This document shows positions 1 through 8,413 of a stretch of DNA of 64,000 nt, piece by piece (positions within the stretch are counted from its first letter, which is position 1; every line of letters begins with the position of its first letter). A program made the translations under genes and the position numbers. Location: assembly GCF_026240095.1 (NCBI RefSeq), contig NZ_JAPIVG010000001.1, positions 682,001-746,000 of the forward strand. The letters are read 5' to 3'. The notes beneath the pieces are model-generated. The model made no database searches. It saw only the letters and a program-made list of their open reading frames with translations, and was not told the DNA's origin. This DNA is from Pedobacter sandarakinus. GTDB lineage: Bacteria; Bacteroidota; Bacteroidia; Sphingobacteriales; Sphingobacteriaceae.

Positions 1-517
1 TACAGAGCCTATTATTCGCAATGCGAACATGATTAGTTTTGATATGGGCGCAATTAGGTCGGCTGATGCCGCAGCAAATGCCAATGGTACACCAAACGGG
101 TTCGACGGTGAAGAAGCCTGCAGAATTGCCCGCTATGCTGGTATGAACGATAAACTAACCTCTATCGGTTTTTACGAATTTAACCCCGCTTACGATAATA
201 ATGGCCAGACCGCATTTTTACTTGCGCAAATGATTTGGTACTTCGTTGATGGATTTTACGCCCGTAAAAAAGATTTCCCACTGACACCAAAATCTCAGTT
301 TATGATTTACAGAACCAGCCTAAAAGATGGATCTGGAGAGATGATGTTCGTGAAAAGCAAAAAATCCGATCGATGGTGGATGCAGGTGCCCTATCCATCT
401 GGCCAATCTAAAAACGAAAGGTATCATCTGGTGCCATGCCGATACGATGACTACCAAACAGCAGTTAATGGCGAAATGCCAGATCTTTGGTGGCGTACTT
501 ATCAAAAGCTATCATAA
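1..517 (+). CDS. Arginase/formimidoylglutamase-family protein, C-terminal part
   Basis: The frame is open back to the first bases of the window, so this is the 3' part of a gene that starts upstream; the ATG at 29 is internal. The protein resembles the ureohydrolase (arginase, agmatinase, formimidoylglutamase) family as found in Bacteroidota: a Ser-Phe-Asp strand, then the Gly-Phe-Tyr-Glu-Phe-Asn-Pro segment that ends the fold, then a lineage-type tail with Trp-Arg-Thr-Tyr. In arginases the strand reads Ser-Phe-Asp-x-Asp and both Asp bind manganese. Here it reads Ser-Phe-Asp-Met-Gly, so one metal ligand of the usual pair is not visible. The rest of the metal site lies outside the window. Substrate cannot be assigned. 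Confidence 0.75.
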   Translation, partial: TEPIIRNANMISFDMGAIRSADAAANANGTPNGFDGEEACRIARYAGMNDKLTSIGFYEFNPAYDNNGQTAFLLAQMIWYFVDGFYARKKDFPLTPKSQFMIYRTSLKDGSGEMMFVKSKKSDRWWMQVPYPSGQSKNERYHLVPCRYDDYQTAVNGEMPDLWWRTYQKLS

Positions 518-653
518 TTTTACACAGCAGTTTACGTTTTAGAAATTCTATTAATTACCTTTGAAAATATCACAATTAACCAAAAATGGTTTAACCGAAT
601 TTGTAAGGAATGAACCAAAATCTCGACTAAATTTATTATAAAACATTAAATCG

Positions 654-1808
654 ATGAAGAAAATATTAGTAGCTGCAATGGCATTTTTGCCATTAGCAAC
701 ATTGGCGCAGAAACCATTTACCTTAAATGGAAAAGTAAAGGGATTAAAGACTGGAGATAAAGTATATCTTATTTATAAAACAGATGGTACAAATATAACA
801 GACTCAACAACCGTAAAGGATGGTGCGTTTGCATTTAAGGGGGCTCTAACATCGCCTACTCAAGGCAGTTTGTACGTAAACCAAAACCCATTTGTTAACC
901 GCCCCGCAGAAGGAACAAAATTAGATGGTTTGCCACTGTACGTAGAACCAGGAAACCTGGTGTTAGCCTCTGCAGACTCGTTAAAAAATGCCACCATTTC
1001 GGGTTCGATGGTAAATGACGATGCTAAAAAACTGAAAGCCTTAACCAAATCAATTAACGATCAGTTAATGGCGATTAATAAAGAGTATAGTGGGTATACT
1101 GCTGAGCAAAAGAAAGACCCAAAAACAATGGATGCTTTGAGGGCCCGTTATGAAACAGCGTCTGCAGATTTGCCATCGATCATGTTAAAATTCGCAACCG
1201 ATAATCCAAAATCATATATTAGCTTAAATGCAATCGGCCAGGTAGCCAGCGACCCTGAGCAAGGTATGGCTGCAGAAAAGGCTTTCGCAACATTATCGCC
1301 AGACCTAAAGGAAACCGCTATTGGAAAGCAGCTTAACCAGATGTTTGAGGCTGGGAAGAAAACTGCGATTGGTGCAATGGCGATGGACTTTACTCAAACA
1401 GATACGGCAGGAAAGCCAGTAAAATTATCAGACTTTAAAGGAAAGTACGTATTGGTAGATTTTTGGGCCTCGTGGTGTGGTCCATGTCGCCAGGAGAATC
1501 CAAATGTAGTGGTAGCTTACAATAAGTTTAAAGATAAAGGCTTTACTGTTTTAGGCGTTTCTCTAGACGGTGGTAGTACCAGAACAACAAAAGATGCGTG
1601 GCAAAAAGCAATAGCTGCTGATCAGTTAACCTGGACACATGTATCTGACCTTAACGGATGGAGTAATGAAGTTGCCCAATTATATGGTATTCGTTCTATT
1701 CCCGCTAATCTTTTGATAGATCCAAATGGGAAAATTATTGCAAAAGGCTTAAGAGAGCAAGCCTTACAAGATAAACTGCAAGAGTTATTAGGCAGTAAAT
1801 CTAAATAA
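654..1808 (+). CDS. TlpA-type thiol:disulfide oxidoreductase with DUF4369-like N-terminus
   Basis: A 384-residue exported thioredoxin-fold protein. Residues 1-18 form a signal peptide ending Leu-Ala-Gln. Residues about 22-110 look like the DUF4369 beta domain common in Bacteroidota, about 110-235 are helical, and about 240-380 are an AhpC/TSA-TlpA domain. The redox motif is Trp-Cys-Gly-Pro-Cys (Cys275, Cys278), and an Ile-Pro near residue 353 supplies the usual cis-proline. It probably reduces or shuffles disulfides of exported proteins in the periplasm; the partner is unknown. It stands alone, separated from the convergent purD by a strong hairpin. The ATG at 654 puts the signal peptide exactly at the N-terminus. 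Confidence 0.88.
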   Translation: MKKILVAAMAFLPLATLAQKPFTLNGKVKGLKTGDKVYLIYKTDGTNITDSTTVKDGAFAFKGALTSPTQGSLYVNQNPFVNRPAEGTKLDGLPLYVEPGNLVLASADSLKNATISGSMVNDDAKKLKALTKSINDQLMAINKEYSGYTAEQKKDPKTMDALRARYETASADLPSIMLKFATDNPKSYISLNAIGQVASDPEQGMAAEKAFATLSPDLKETAIGKQLNQMFEAGKKTAIGAMAMDFTQTDTAGKPVKLSDFKGKYVLVDFWASWCGPCRQENPNVVVAYNKFKDKGFTVLGVSLDGGSTRTTKDAWQKAIAADQLTWTHVSDLNGWSNEVAQLYGIRSIPANLLIDPNGKIIAKGLREQALQDKLQELLGSKSK

Positions 1809-1826
1809 TACTGCCTTATTAACCAG

Positions 1827-1871
1827 AAAGCCGCAGGTTTGGAAGATCAAATTCTTCTAACCTGCGGCTTT
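1827..1871. terminator. Bidirectional hairpin terminator between the TlpA-like gene and purD
   Basis: A perfect 13-bp stem, 1827-1839 paired with 1859-1871, with a GC-rich core (gccgcaggtt) flanked by A-tract and T-tract. It lies between two convergent genes, so it can serve both. Confidence 0.85.
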
Positions 1872-1893
1872 TCTATTTTAGGGTATTTACTTT

Positions 1894-3165
1894 CTAGATC
1901 AAATCAAATCCGATATCCTCTCTAAAGTATTTGCCATCAAAGTAAATTCTTCCGGCATCTGCAGTTGCAGATTGTAATGCCGTAAACAAATCGTTTTGCA
2001 GACTGGTGATGGCGATCACACGGCCTCCATTGGTTTTAACTACATCGTTATCAAGCAATGTTCCGGCATGGAAGGCATCGGAGTGGCGTAAATTTTCAAT
2101 TCCGGTAATTGTTTTGCCTTTAAGGTAGTCTCCCGGGTATCCTCCGGCCACAATCATAACCGTAGCAGCGGTTTTCTCAGATACTTTGAGTGTTACTTTA
2201 TCGAGCTGTTTGTTGGCTGTTGCCGTAAAAAGTTCAACCAAATCATTTTCAATTCTAGGAATTACACTCTCCGTTTCGGGGTCGCCCATACGGGCATTGT
2301 ATTCGATTACGTAAGGCTCTTCGCCCACTTTTATCAATCCAAAAAATATAAATCCTGTATAATCGATATTATCTTGTTTTAAACCATTAACAGTAGGCTT
2401 AATGATTCTTTCTTCTACTTTTTGTAGAAACTCTGGGGTAGCAAATGGTACCGGAGACACAGAGCCCATACCTCCTGTGTTTAAACCCGTATCACCTTGG
2501 CCTATCCGCTTGTAATCTTTCGCCGAAGGCAGCGTGATGTAATTTGATCCATCAGTTAAGATAAAAACAGAAAGTTCTATTCCACTTAAAAATTCTTCTA
2601 TTACTACAGTGGCACCGGCAGCACCAAATTTGCCCCCAAGCATTAATTTCAATTCTTCCTGCGCTTCGATGGTTTCAGTACAAATCAGAACGCCTTTCCC
2701 TGCTGCTAAACCATCGGCCTTAAGCACTACTGGTAAAGCATGATTTTGGAGATAGGCTAAACCATCTTCTAAAGTTTCTGGTGTAAAAGATTTAGATGCT
2801 GCCGTTGGAATCCCGTGGCGATCCATAAACTGCTTTGAAAAATCTTTACTTCCTTCCAGAATGGCACCTTCCTTTTTTGGTCCTATTACCGGGATGTGCA
2901 TTAAAGCCTGATCAGCCAAAAAATAATCGTGAATGCCATTAACTAAAGGTTCTTCGGGGCCAACAACTACAAGCTCGATATTTTCTTTTAAAACTACCTT
3001 TTTAATGGCGTCGAAATCGTTAACATTAATGTTGATGTTAGTGCCATAAACGCCTGTACCGCCATTTCCTGGTGCAATAATTAATTTATCGCAGTGCGAA
3101 GACTGGCTAATTTTCCAAGCGAATGCACTTTCTCTGCCGCCTGAACCTAAAAGTAAGATATTCAT
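1894..3165 (-). CDS. purD: Phosphoribosylamine--glycine ligase
   Basis: ATP-grasp enzyme of de novo purine synthesis that joins glycine to phosphoribosylamine to give GAR. The 423-residue protein opens with the N-domain loop Gly-Ser-Gly-Gly-Arg-Glu and carries the family block Gly-Asp-Pro-Glu-Thr-Glu, where many homologues have Gln. The length matches other PurD proteins. The frame can be extended upstream to 3375, but that extension is low-complexity and overlaps the preceding gene. ATG 3165 is chosen because the homology begins there and because a perfect -7 box (TATCTTTG on the minus strand, 3171-3178) lies 5 bases upstream, which makes any longer start impossible from that promoter. No other purine genes are adjacent. 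Confidence 0.96.
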   Translation of the reverse strand: MNILLLGSGGRESAFAWKISQSSHCDKLIIAPGNGGTGVYGTNININVNDFDAIKKVVLKENIELVVVGPEEPLVNGIHDYFLADQALMHIPVIGPKKEGAILEGSKDFSKQFMDRHGIPTAASKSFTPETLEDGLAYLQNHALPVVLKADGLAAGKGVLICTETIEAQEELKLMLGGKFGAAGATVVIEEFLSGIELSVFILTDGSNYITLPSAKDYKRIGQGDTGLNTGGMGSVSPVPFATPEFLQKVEERIIKPTVNGLKQDNIDYTGFIFFGLIKVGEEPYVIEYNARMGDPETESVIPRIENDLVELFTATANKQLDKVTLKVSEKTAATVMIVAGGYPGDYLKGKTITGIENLRHSDAFHAGTLLDNDVVKTNGGRVIAITSLQNDLFTALQSATADAGRIYFDGKYFREDIGFDLI

Positions 3166-3170
3166 ATTGG

Positions 3171-3178
3171 CAAAGATA
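3171..3178 (-). promoter_or_regulatory. -7 promoter box of purD (predicted leaderless mRNA)
   Basis: The minus strand reads TATCTTTG, a perfect match to the Bacteroidota TAnnTTTG element, ending 5 bases before the ATG. By the usual geometry transcription would begin at or next to the start codon. No clear -33 TTTG was found. Confidence 0.6.
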
Positions 3179-3281
3179 ATAAATGAGTGATGGAAAAGGG
3201 AACAAGGTTTCGGGAAATTATAAAAAGGCAAATAGCGGAAGCATCCGCTGGTGCGCCATAAGGCATAAAAGATGCTTTCTG

Positions 3282-4157
3282 TTATTTTGCGCTTCTTGTC
3301 ATCTGCTCCAACATGTCCCACATCTCGTTTGGAATTGCCTCCAGGCCATTCATTTGTCCGGCACCTTGCAGCCACTCACCACCATCTATCGTGATGACTT
3401 CGCCATTAATATAACCAGAGAAATCGCTAACTAAAAACGCAGCTAGATTGGCCAATTCTTGGTGATCGCCGACTCTTTTAAGCGGTACACGGTTTTTGAA
3501 ATCGAACTTTTTGGCTAGATCGCCTGGCAACAAGCGTTCCCACGCCCCTTTTGTTGGAAACGGCCCGGGCGCAATGGCATTGGTACGGATGCCGTACTTG
3601 CCCCACTCTACTGCCAGCGACCTGGTGAGTGCCAAAACGCCACCCTTAGCGCATGCTGATGGAACAACGTAGGCCGAACCCGTAAAAGCATATGTGGTGA
3701 TAATGTTTAGTACCGTTGCCGTTTGTTTTTCTTTGATCCAATGTTTACCAAAAGTTAAAGTGCAATTAACGGTCCCTTTTAATACGATATCGATAATGGA
3801 TGAAAATGCATTAGCTGATAAGCGTTCTGTGGGAGAGATGAAATTTCCTGCAGCGTTATTTACTAAAACATCAACCGAGCCAAATTTTTCAAGAGCCTTA
3901 GCTAGTACATGCTCTACCTCTTCAACTGCTCTAACATCACAAGCAATAGCCAACACTTTTCCACCAGTTTTCTCCTCCATTTCATCGGCAGTTTTTTGGA
4001 GCACATCCTGCTTGCGACTGGTAATTACCAAATTGGCACCAAGTTTAAGGAAATAAATACCCATTGCTTTGCCCAGACCCGTGCCACCGCCAGTAATTAC
4101 AATTGTTTTGCCTTTAAGGGCATCTTCTTTTAACATTGGTGAATTGAAGTTGAACAT
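3282..4157 (-). CDS. 2,4-dienoyl-CoA reductase (DECR-type SDR)
   Basis: A 291-residue short-chain dehydrogenase. The NADP(H) loop is Thr-Gly-x3-Gly-x-Gly at 22-29 and the Asn-Asn-Ala-Ala-Gly block is at 100-104. It lacks the ordinary Tyr-x3-Lys motif: the residue four before Lys171 is Ser167. From memory of human mitochondrial DECR1 (Asn148, Tyr199, Ser210, Lys214), the corresponding residues are present with identical spacing as Asn105, Tyr156, Ser167 and Lys171. The flanking text is also close (Val-Val-Pro-Ser, then Glu-Trp-Gly-Lys-Tyr-Gly). It therefore most likely reduces 2,4-dienoyl-CoA during breakdown of polyunsaturated fatty acids. It lies 36 bp downstream of the enoyl-CoA isomerase gene and is probably co-transcribed with it. 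Confidence 0.87.
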   Translation of the reverse strand: MFNFNSPMLKEDALKGKTIVITGGGTGLGKAMGIYFLKLGANLVITSRKQDVLQKTADEMEEKTGGKVLAIACDVRAVEEVEHVLAKALEKFGSVDVLVNNAAGNFISPTERLSANAFSSIIDIVLKGTVNCTLTFGKHWIKEKQTATVLNIITTYAFTGSAYVVPSACAKGGVLALTRSLAVEWGKYGIRTNAIAPGPFPTKGAWERLLPGDLAKKFDFKNRVPLKRVGDHQELANLAAFLVSDFSGYINGEVITIDGGEWLQGAGQMNGLEAIPNEMWDMLEQMTRSAK

Positions 4158-4193
4158 AGTTAGTTTTTTGGTATAAAATATATGTTGCGAAAG

Positions 4194-4955
4194 TTACTTT
4201 CTTTGCAGGTTAGCGAGTATTGTTTTCAAGATGTGTCTGGTTGTTGGCGACCACCATTGGGCTAACATCTTTTCCAGGGTTTCAGTTTGATCGGCCTTCA
4301 TAACAGCAATCAAATCTTGCCTAATATTAAGCTTACTCTGCGACCAGGTATTGCTTTCCAATTCCATAAATTTCTTAATTTTCCTTTCTGCAGCTGTCAA
4401 AAGACTTTCTGTCTTCACTAATTCATCAACCAAACCAACTTTTAACGCTTCTTCTGGGTTATAAAGCTTACCTGTTAGCAAACTTCTTGTTGCTTCGGCT
4501 TTACCCAACCAAAAAGCATATAATTGAAATATACTATTGGGAACGATGATTCCTACGGGCACTTCATTTAAACCTATAATGTATTGTCCTTCGGCCATTA
4601 CCCTAGCATCACAAGCCAAAGCGATAACGCACCCACCGGCAGGGCTATGCCCGCTTATGGCTGCAACCATTGGCTTTTTAAAGGAAACAAGATTGGCTGT
4701 GAAGGCAAAAAAAGTTTCGAAAAATGACTTTGCTTCTTCTTCATTATAGTTGTAAAGCGCTACCAGATCTAAACCTGCAGAAAAGAAAGGAGCAGTTCCT
4801 GTTAATATTACACCGCCGATGTTTTCATCAGCGGCAATATTTTTAAGCATATCATCAAGCTCGGTAATAATATCCCGCCCGAGGGCGTTAGATTTACCTT
4901 TATCTAGCGTGATGGTTGCCAAGCGATCTTTAACGCTTACTCGTATTGTATTCAT
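4194..4955 (-). CDS. Delta3-delta2-enoyl-CoA isomerase-like crotonase
   Basis: A 253-residue crotonase-fold protein. The oxyanion-hole segment Pro-Ala-Gly-Gly-Cys is at 105-109. Enoyl-CoA hydratases need two Glu. The first (after the Gly-Gly-Cys) is Val110 here, while one acidic residue is kept at Glu131 in the motif Gly-Leu-Asn-Glu. That arrangement matches mitochondrial ECI1-type isomerases, which move a 3-double bond to the 2-position, rather than hydratases. The gene directly precedes the dienoyl-CoA reductase on the same strand, so the pair supplies the two auxiliary activities for unsaturated fatty-acid beta-oxidation. A simple hydratase role is less likely but not excluded. Confidence 0.82.
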   Translation of the reverse strand: MNTIRVSVKDRLATITLDKGKSNALGRDIITELDDMLKNIAADENIGGVILTGTAPFFSAGLDLVALYNYNEEEAKSFFETFFAFTANLVSFKKPMVAAISGHSPAGGCVIALACDARVMAEGQYIIGLNEVPVGIIVPNSIFQLYAFWLGKAEATRSLLTGKLYNPEEALKVGLVDELVKTESLLTAAERKIKKFMELESNTWSQSKLNIRQDLIAVMKADQTETLEKMLAQWWSPTTRHILKTILANLQRK

Positions 4956-4984
4956 GTAACTGCTATTAAATTTAAATAATTAAC

Positions 4985-4996
4985 TATGCTAGCATA
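4985..4996. promoter_or_regulatory. 12-bp palindrome upstream of the isomerase operon
   Basis: TATGCTAGCATA is a perfect palindrome 30 bases before the isomerase ATG on the minus strand. Its position suits an operator of a dimeric regulator, but no regulator gene is adjacent and a chance occurrence is possible. Confidence 0.3.
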
Positions 4997-5020
4997 ATAC
5001 TCAAATTTATTTATTTTTCC

Positions 5021-7723
5021 TTACTTCACATCATAAGTGTAAACTTTTCTTGCTAAGTGCCCAAGCGCATCCAAGCCTTCTATTACTACCCGGTATTGAC
5101 CTGGCTCATCGGCATTATAAAATTCGAATTTAGCCTTGCCATCTGCCGGAGCTACTACCTGCGGGTTCCAATAAATAGTGGTTCTAAGATCTTGGCGGCT
5201 GCTGTTTGTACTTTCCATATCGTACTTAGGTGAGTAAAACTGCCTGATAGCAGAAAAACCTTTAGGGTTGATGGTTAAAATTCCAGGAGCATAGCGATTG
5301 TAACTTGTTGCGCCACCACCACGTTTAGTAGTAATAACCAATACACCACCACCACCTTGCGATCCATAGATTGCGGTATTGCCCGGACTTTTCAACAACT
5401 CTATCGACTCAACATCAGATGGGGTAATATTATCTAAAAAATCAGCCTCTACCCGCATACCATCTAAAACTATTCCCATCGGCGTATTCTGACTTCTCAT
5501 TAAATAAGGAATGTTGCCTCTAAAAATAACACCGGGTAAGCGCCCCTGTAAACATTGCGACAATGTTACGCAGGTAGAAAGATCATCACCCGTTAAAACA
5601 AAATCGGCTCTGCCAGCGCCATTCAGATTGGCAGAGTTTTTTGCCGGGTTTTTCTTTTCGGTAATGGTAACTTCTTCAAGTTTGATGGTTTTTTCCAGCA
5701 AGCCTAGTCGTTGCATCTCATTAAAGTAACTGTCACTTTCTTTGATATATTTCATTAACGAATTATTTACGTTAATCTCCACGTCGCCAGCGTTTTTATT
5801 TTTTGTTACAACAAAGCCAGGAGCAACACTTTGAGGATCTACGCTGATATCAACAAACTTACGCTCTGTTTTTGTTCGCGCCTGCACTACAAATTTTGTG
5901 CTATCAGAAAATGTTAAGTTATCGAAAACAAATTTACCTTCTGCATTGGTTACGGTATCTAATATAAAGAATGAGCCTTTTGTGGCCATAAGCATTACCT
6001 TACCCCCTGCAACAGGTTTGCCGCCGCGTAATACCGTACCAGTAATAGATATGGAGTTTTCGACCTGATAAGTTATTGCAGGAGCCAGTCCATTGATAAC
6101 GTTTTTCCACAAAAACCTTCTCCAACCATGCGTAAGCAATAAATTATCAAGCTGTTTCTGGGTGTCTAAATCATCATTTAAAAAATAATGATTTGGCTTT
6201 TCGATGTAACCAGTAAGATCGGAAGTGAGGAGCAATGTAGTAAAGATATTTGTTTCATTTTCTTCATCGGGCACTACCTTAGTGGCATTTGTAACTGCAA
6301 CAGAAAAACTACCAAGCACAGGTTTATTTTGATTAGTAACATCGAAAGCAAAGCTTGCTTTTCCTTTCTTGCTGGTAGATACACCACTGGTATTTAAATT
6401 GATATCAAGGAAATCTGCAGGATGTTTTACGAAAATTAACCGCTCTGCAATTGGCTGGTTGGCGGCAGAAAAAAGTGTAAACTGTACAATGCCTGTAGGT
6501 AAATTTTTCTTTGGTACACTGGCACTTAAGACTTGTTTATCCATTTTGGCCTTAGAAACATAGAAAACATTTCCCGCTTGTTGAGCAACAACTTTCAATT
6601 CATCTCCGTTCACTAAATCTTCGGTAGCCATTATTTTCACGCTAACTTTAGCAGTGTCGGTGTTATTAATTGACAGGGCATAGCCACTTTTCTGAGCCAA
6701 TGGCATCCTTATATCCTTAGAAGATCCGTCCTTAAACTTAACTTTGGCTGTGTAAGTTTTACCAGGCTGCGTATTTAATACAAAGTTCCCCATACCTAAG
6801 TAAGGGGTTTCGAAACTGGTTATTTCAGCACCTGTTTCATCTACAATAGCGCCCGAGATGTTTTCTCCCTTACCATTTGCATTAACTGCTTTAATTGCAA
6901 TTTTTTGTGGCAGTCCTTCTACTAGCGCACCTCCCTCTGGCATAAACTGTACATCTATATCTGTAGAGGTAGATGTAATTGGAATAGATTTTACAACCTT
7001 TTCTTTATTGGGCAGTGTTAAAGTAGCAACGATTTTGCCCGACTTATTAGACAAGCCCTGGTTGTTGATAAAGTTAATTACGGCGTTGCCGGATAAATCC
7101 GTTTTGGTTTTTCCTTTGTCTACCGAACGAAAATCTAATTGAACATCATAGCTAACATCGCTTTCTTTATAAGCAACTCCATTCTTATCTTCGAAATGTA
7201 TGGTTGCAGTAACCTTACTTGCGTTATTATCTTTTGTATAAGTGTAGCTTGTATTGGTAAAAACCTTATTGGCCCAGCTGTTACCTATTCTAATGGTTTT
7301 GTCAAAGAAAAACTCCGAGCCGAAATTTTTCATATAATTGGTATAAGCCCTAATTCTGTAATTTCCTTCCGCCAGGGAATCGGTGAGTTTAAAATCGCCC
7401 CAGGTAATGCCTGCCATTAAAGGTAACTTAAGCTGTTTTTTGATAGAATCTTTCTCATTAATAAGCTCTACGTATATAATCTTACTCATCATAGAAGGTG
7501 CAGCAGTTTTCGCATCGATTACGTAAGTTTTAAACCAGATATCATCGCCTATGGCATAGTAAGGTTTATCTAAATGAATGTGGACCTTTTCTTGTGGATA
7601 TTTATTGGTATAATCTTCGAATTTTTTTAGGAGTTGTGCAAAAGGATCATCATCCATTTTAAAAGCAAAGAAACCGACAAGAAGAAATAAAAAACTGATG
7701 GTGAGCGTGATTTTGAGTTTCAT
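5021..7723 (-). CDS. MG2-type / carboxypeptidase-like / TonB-plug domain surface protein
   Basis: A 900-residue exported protein with an N-terminal hydrophobic signal (about 1-22). Residues about 45-145 resemble the macroglobulin MG2 domain (Pro-Gln-Glu-Lys-Val-His-Ile-His followed by Asp-Lys-Pro-Tyr-Tyr), followed by several further beta domains. Residues about 555-625 look like a carboxypeptidase-regulatory-like beta sandwich. A TonB-receptor plug with the SusC-like Ala-Ile-Tyr-Gly and Gly-Gly-Gly-Gly-Val-Leu-Val-Ile-Thr-Thr signatures lies at about 705-810. The chain then ends with a beta domain of about 90 residues and has no 22-strand barrel. It may act as an anchored envelope scaffold or a partner of a separate transporter. 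No function is assigned. It is transcribed toward the isomerase gene but is probably its own unit. Confidence 0.75.
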   Translation of the reverse strand: MKLKITLTISFLFLLVGFFAFKMDDDPFAQLLKKFEDYTNKYPQEKVHIHLDKPYYAIGDDIWFKTYVIDAKTAAPSMMSKIIYVELINEKDSIKKQLKLPLMAGITWGDFKLTDSLAEGNYRIRAYTNYMKNFGSEFFFDKTIRIGNSWANKVFTNTSYTYTKDNNASKVTATIHFEDKNGVAYKESDVSYDVQLDFRSVDKGKTKTDLSGNAVINFINNQGLSNKSGKIVATLTLPNKEKVVKSIPITSTSTDIDVQFMPEGGALVEGLPQKIAIKAVNANGKGENISGAIVDETGAEITSFETPYLGMGNFVLNTQPGKTYTAKVKFKDGSSKDIRMPLAQKSGYALSINNTDTAKVSVKIMATEDLVNGDELKVVAQQAGNVFYVSKAKMDKQVLSASVPKKNLPTGIVQFTLFSAANQPIAERLIFVKHPADFLDINLNTSGVSTSKKGKASFAFDVTNQNKPVLGSFSVAVTNATKVVPDEENETNIFTTLLLTSDLTGYIEKPNHYFLNDDLDTQKQLDNLLLTHGWRRFLWKNVINGLAPAITYQVENSISITGTVLRGGKPVAGGKVMLMATKGSFFILDTVTNAEGKFVFDNLTFSDSTKFVVQARTKTERKFVDISVDPQSVAPGFVVTKNKNAGDVEINVNNSLMKYIKESDSYFNEMQRLGLLEKTIKLEEVTITEKKNPAKNSANLNGAGRADFVLTGDDLSTCVTLSQCLQGRLPGVIFRGNIPYLMRSQNTPMGIVLDGMRVEADFLDNITPSDVESIELLKSPGNTAIYGSQGGGGVLVITTKRGGGATSYNRYAPGILTINPKGFSAIRQFYSPKYDMESTNSSRQDLRTTIYWNPQVVAPADGKAKFEFYNADEPGQYRVVIEGLDALGHLARKVYTYDVK

Positions 7724-7744
7724 GAGTAGCTAGATAAAATAAAA

Positions 7745-7776
7745 ATATGCCTCAAGGTACAAAACCCGAGGCATAT
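7745..7776 (-). terminator. Terminator downstream of dcd
   Basis: A 9-bp perfect stem (7745-7753 with 7768-7776, atatgcctc/gaggcatat). On the minus strand it is followed by a T-rich run, so it should end transcription from dcd before the next gene. Confidence 0.65.
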
Positions 7777-7804
7777 AATTGTGAAGGTAACGTGAATTTT
7801 AGTT

Positions 7805-8341
7805 TCAGAATTTGTTCTTCCACATCATGCTTTCTACGGGTCTTGTGGTTTTATTATTGTACTTGGCGTTGCCTTTAGAATTGTACATGGTTTCTATGTT
7901 ACCCTCTACAAGAAAATAAATTAACTGACCAATGGGCATACCTGCATAAATCCTTACGGGTTGCGCTACAGAAATCTCCAATGTCCATGTATTACAAAAC
8001 CCTACATCGCCTTTTCCTGCTGTTGCATGAATATCTATACCTAAACGCCCTGTACTACTTTTACCTTCTAAAAATGGCACATGGCTATGGGTTTCGGTGT
8101 ACTCTAGTGTTACCCCTAAGTACAATGTGCCAGGATGAAGAACAAAACCATCTTTTGGAATTTCGAAATGTTCAATTTCGTTATGTGCTTTAGCATCTAG
8201 CACGCGGCTTTTGTAGGTAGCCAAATATTTTCCAAGATGAACATCATAAGAATTCGTACCTAAACACTCCCTTTTAAATGGCTCTATGATAATGCTACCT
8301 TTATCAATTTCCTCTAATATCCTTTTATCAGATAATATCAT
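7805..8341 (-). CDS. dcd: dCTP deaminase
   Basis: A 178-residue trimeric nucleotide deaminase of the dUTPase fold that turns dCTP into dUTP, feeding dTMP synthesis. The segment Glu-Gly-Lys-Ser-Ser-Thr-Gly-Arg (92-99) and Glu122 of Thr-Leu-Glu-Ile match the family's active-site blocks. The spacing from Arg99 to Glu122 is the same as from Arg115 to Glu138 in the E. coli enzyme. The start at ATG 8341 gives the usual N-terminal Met-Ile-Leu-Ser-Asp. It is divergent from the phosphopantetheinyl transferase gene across a 72-bp gap. Confidence 0.94.
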   Translation of the reverse strand: MILSDKRILEEIDKGSIIIEPFKRECLGTNSYDVHLGKYLATYKSRVLDAKAHNEIEHFEIPKDGFVLHPGTLYLGVTLEYTETHSHVPFLEGKSSTGRLGIDIHATAGKGDVGFCNTWTLEISVAQPVRIYAGMPIGQLIYFLVEGNIETMYNSKGNAKYNNKTTRPVESMMWKNKF

Positions 8342-8382
8342 TTTAATGCGTATTTTTGGCCTAAATTATCAATAAATTAAGA

Positions 8383-8390
8383 TAATTTTG
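8383..8390 (+). promoter_or_regulatory. -7 promoter box of the sfp-type transferase operon
   Basis: TAATTTTG matches TAnnTTTG perfectly and lies 23 bases before the ATG at 8414, giving a leader of about 20 nucleotides. Confidence 0.5.
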
Positions 8391-8413
8391 CATGCTAATC
8401 GCCGATTTTATAA

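Noticed and set aside
3166-3375. N-terminal extension of purD to give 493 residues
   Set aside because: The extension is not PurD-like, overlaps the preceding gene's end, and a -7 box lies between it and the ATG at 3165.
3282-4157. SDR judged inactive because Tyr-x3-Lys is missing
   Set aside because: The DECR1-type residues Asn105, Tyr156, Ser167 and Lys171 are present at the right spacing, so it is probably an active dienoyl-CoA reductase.
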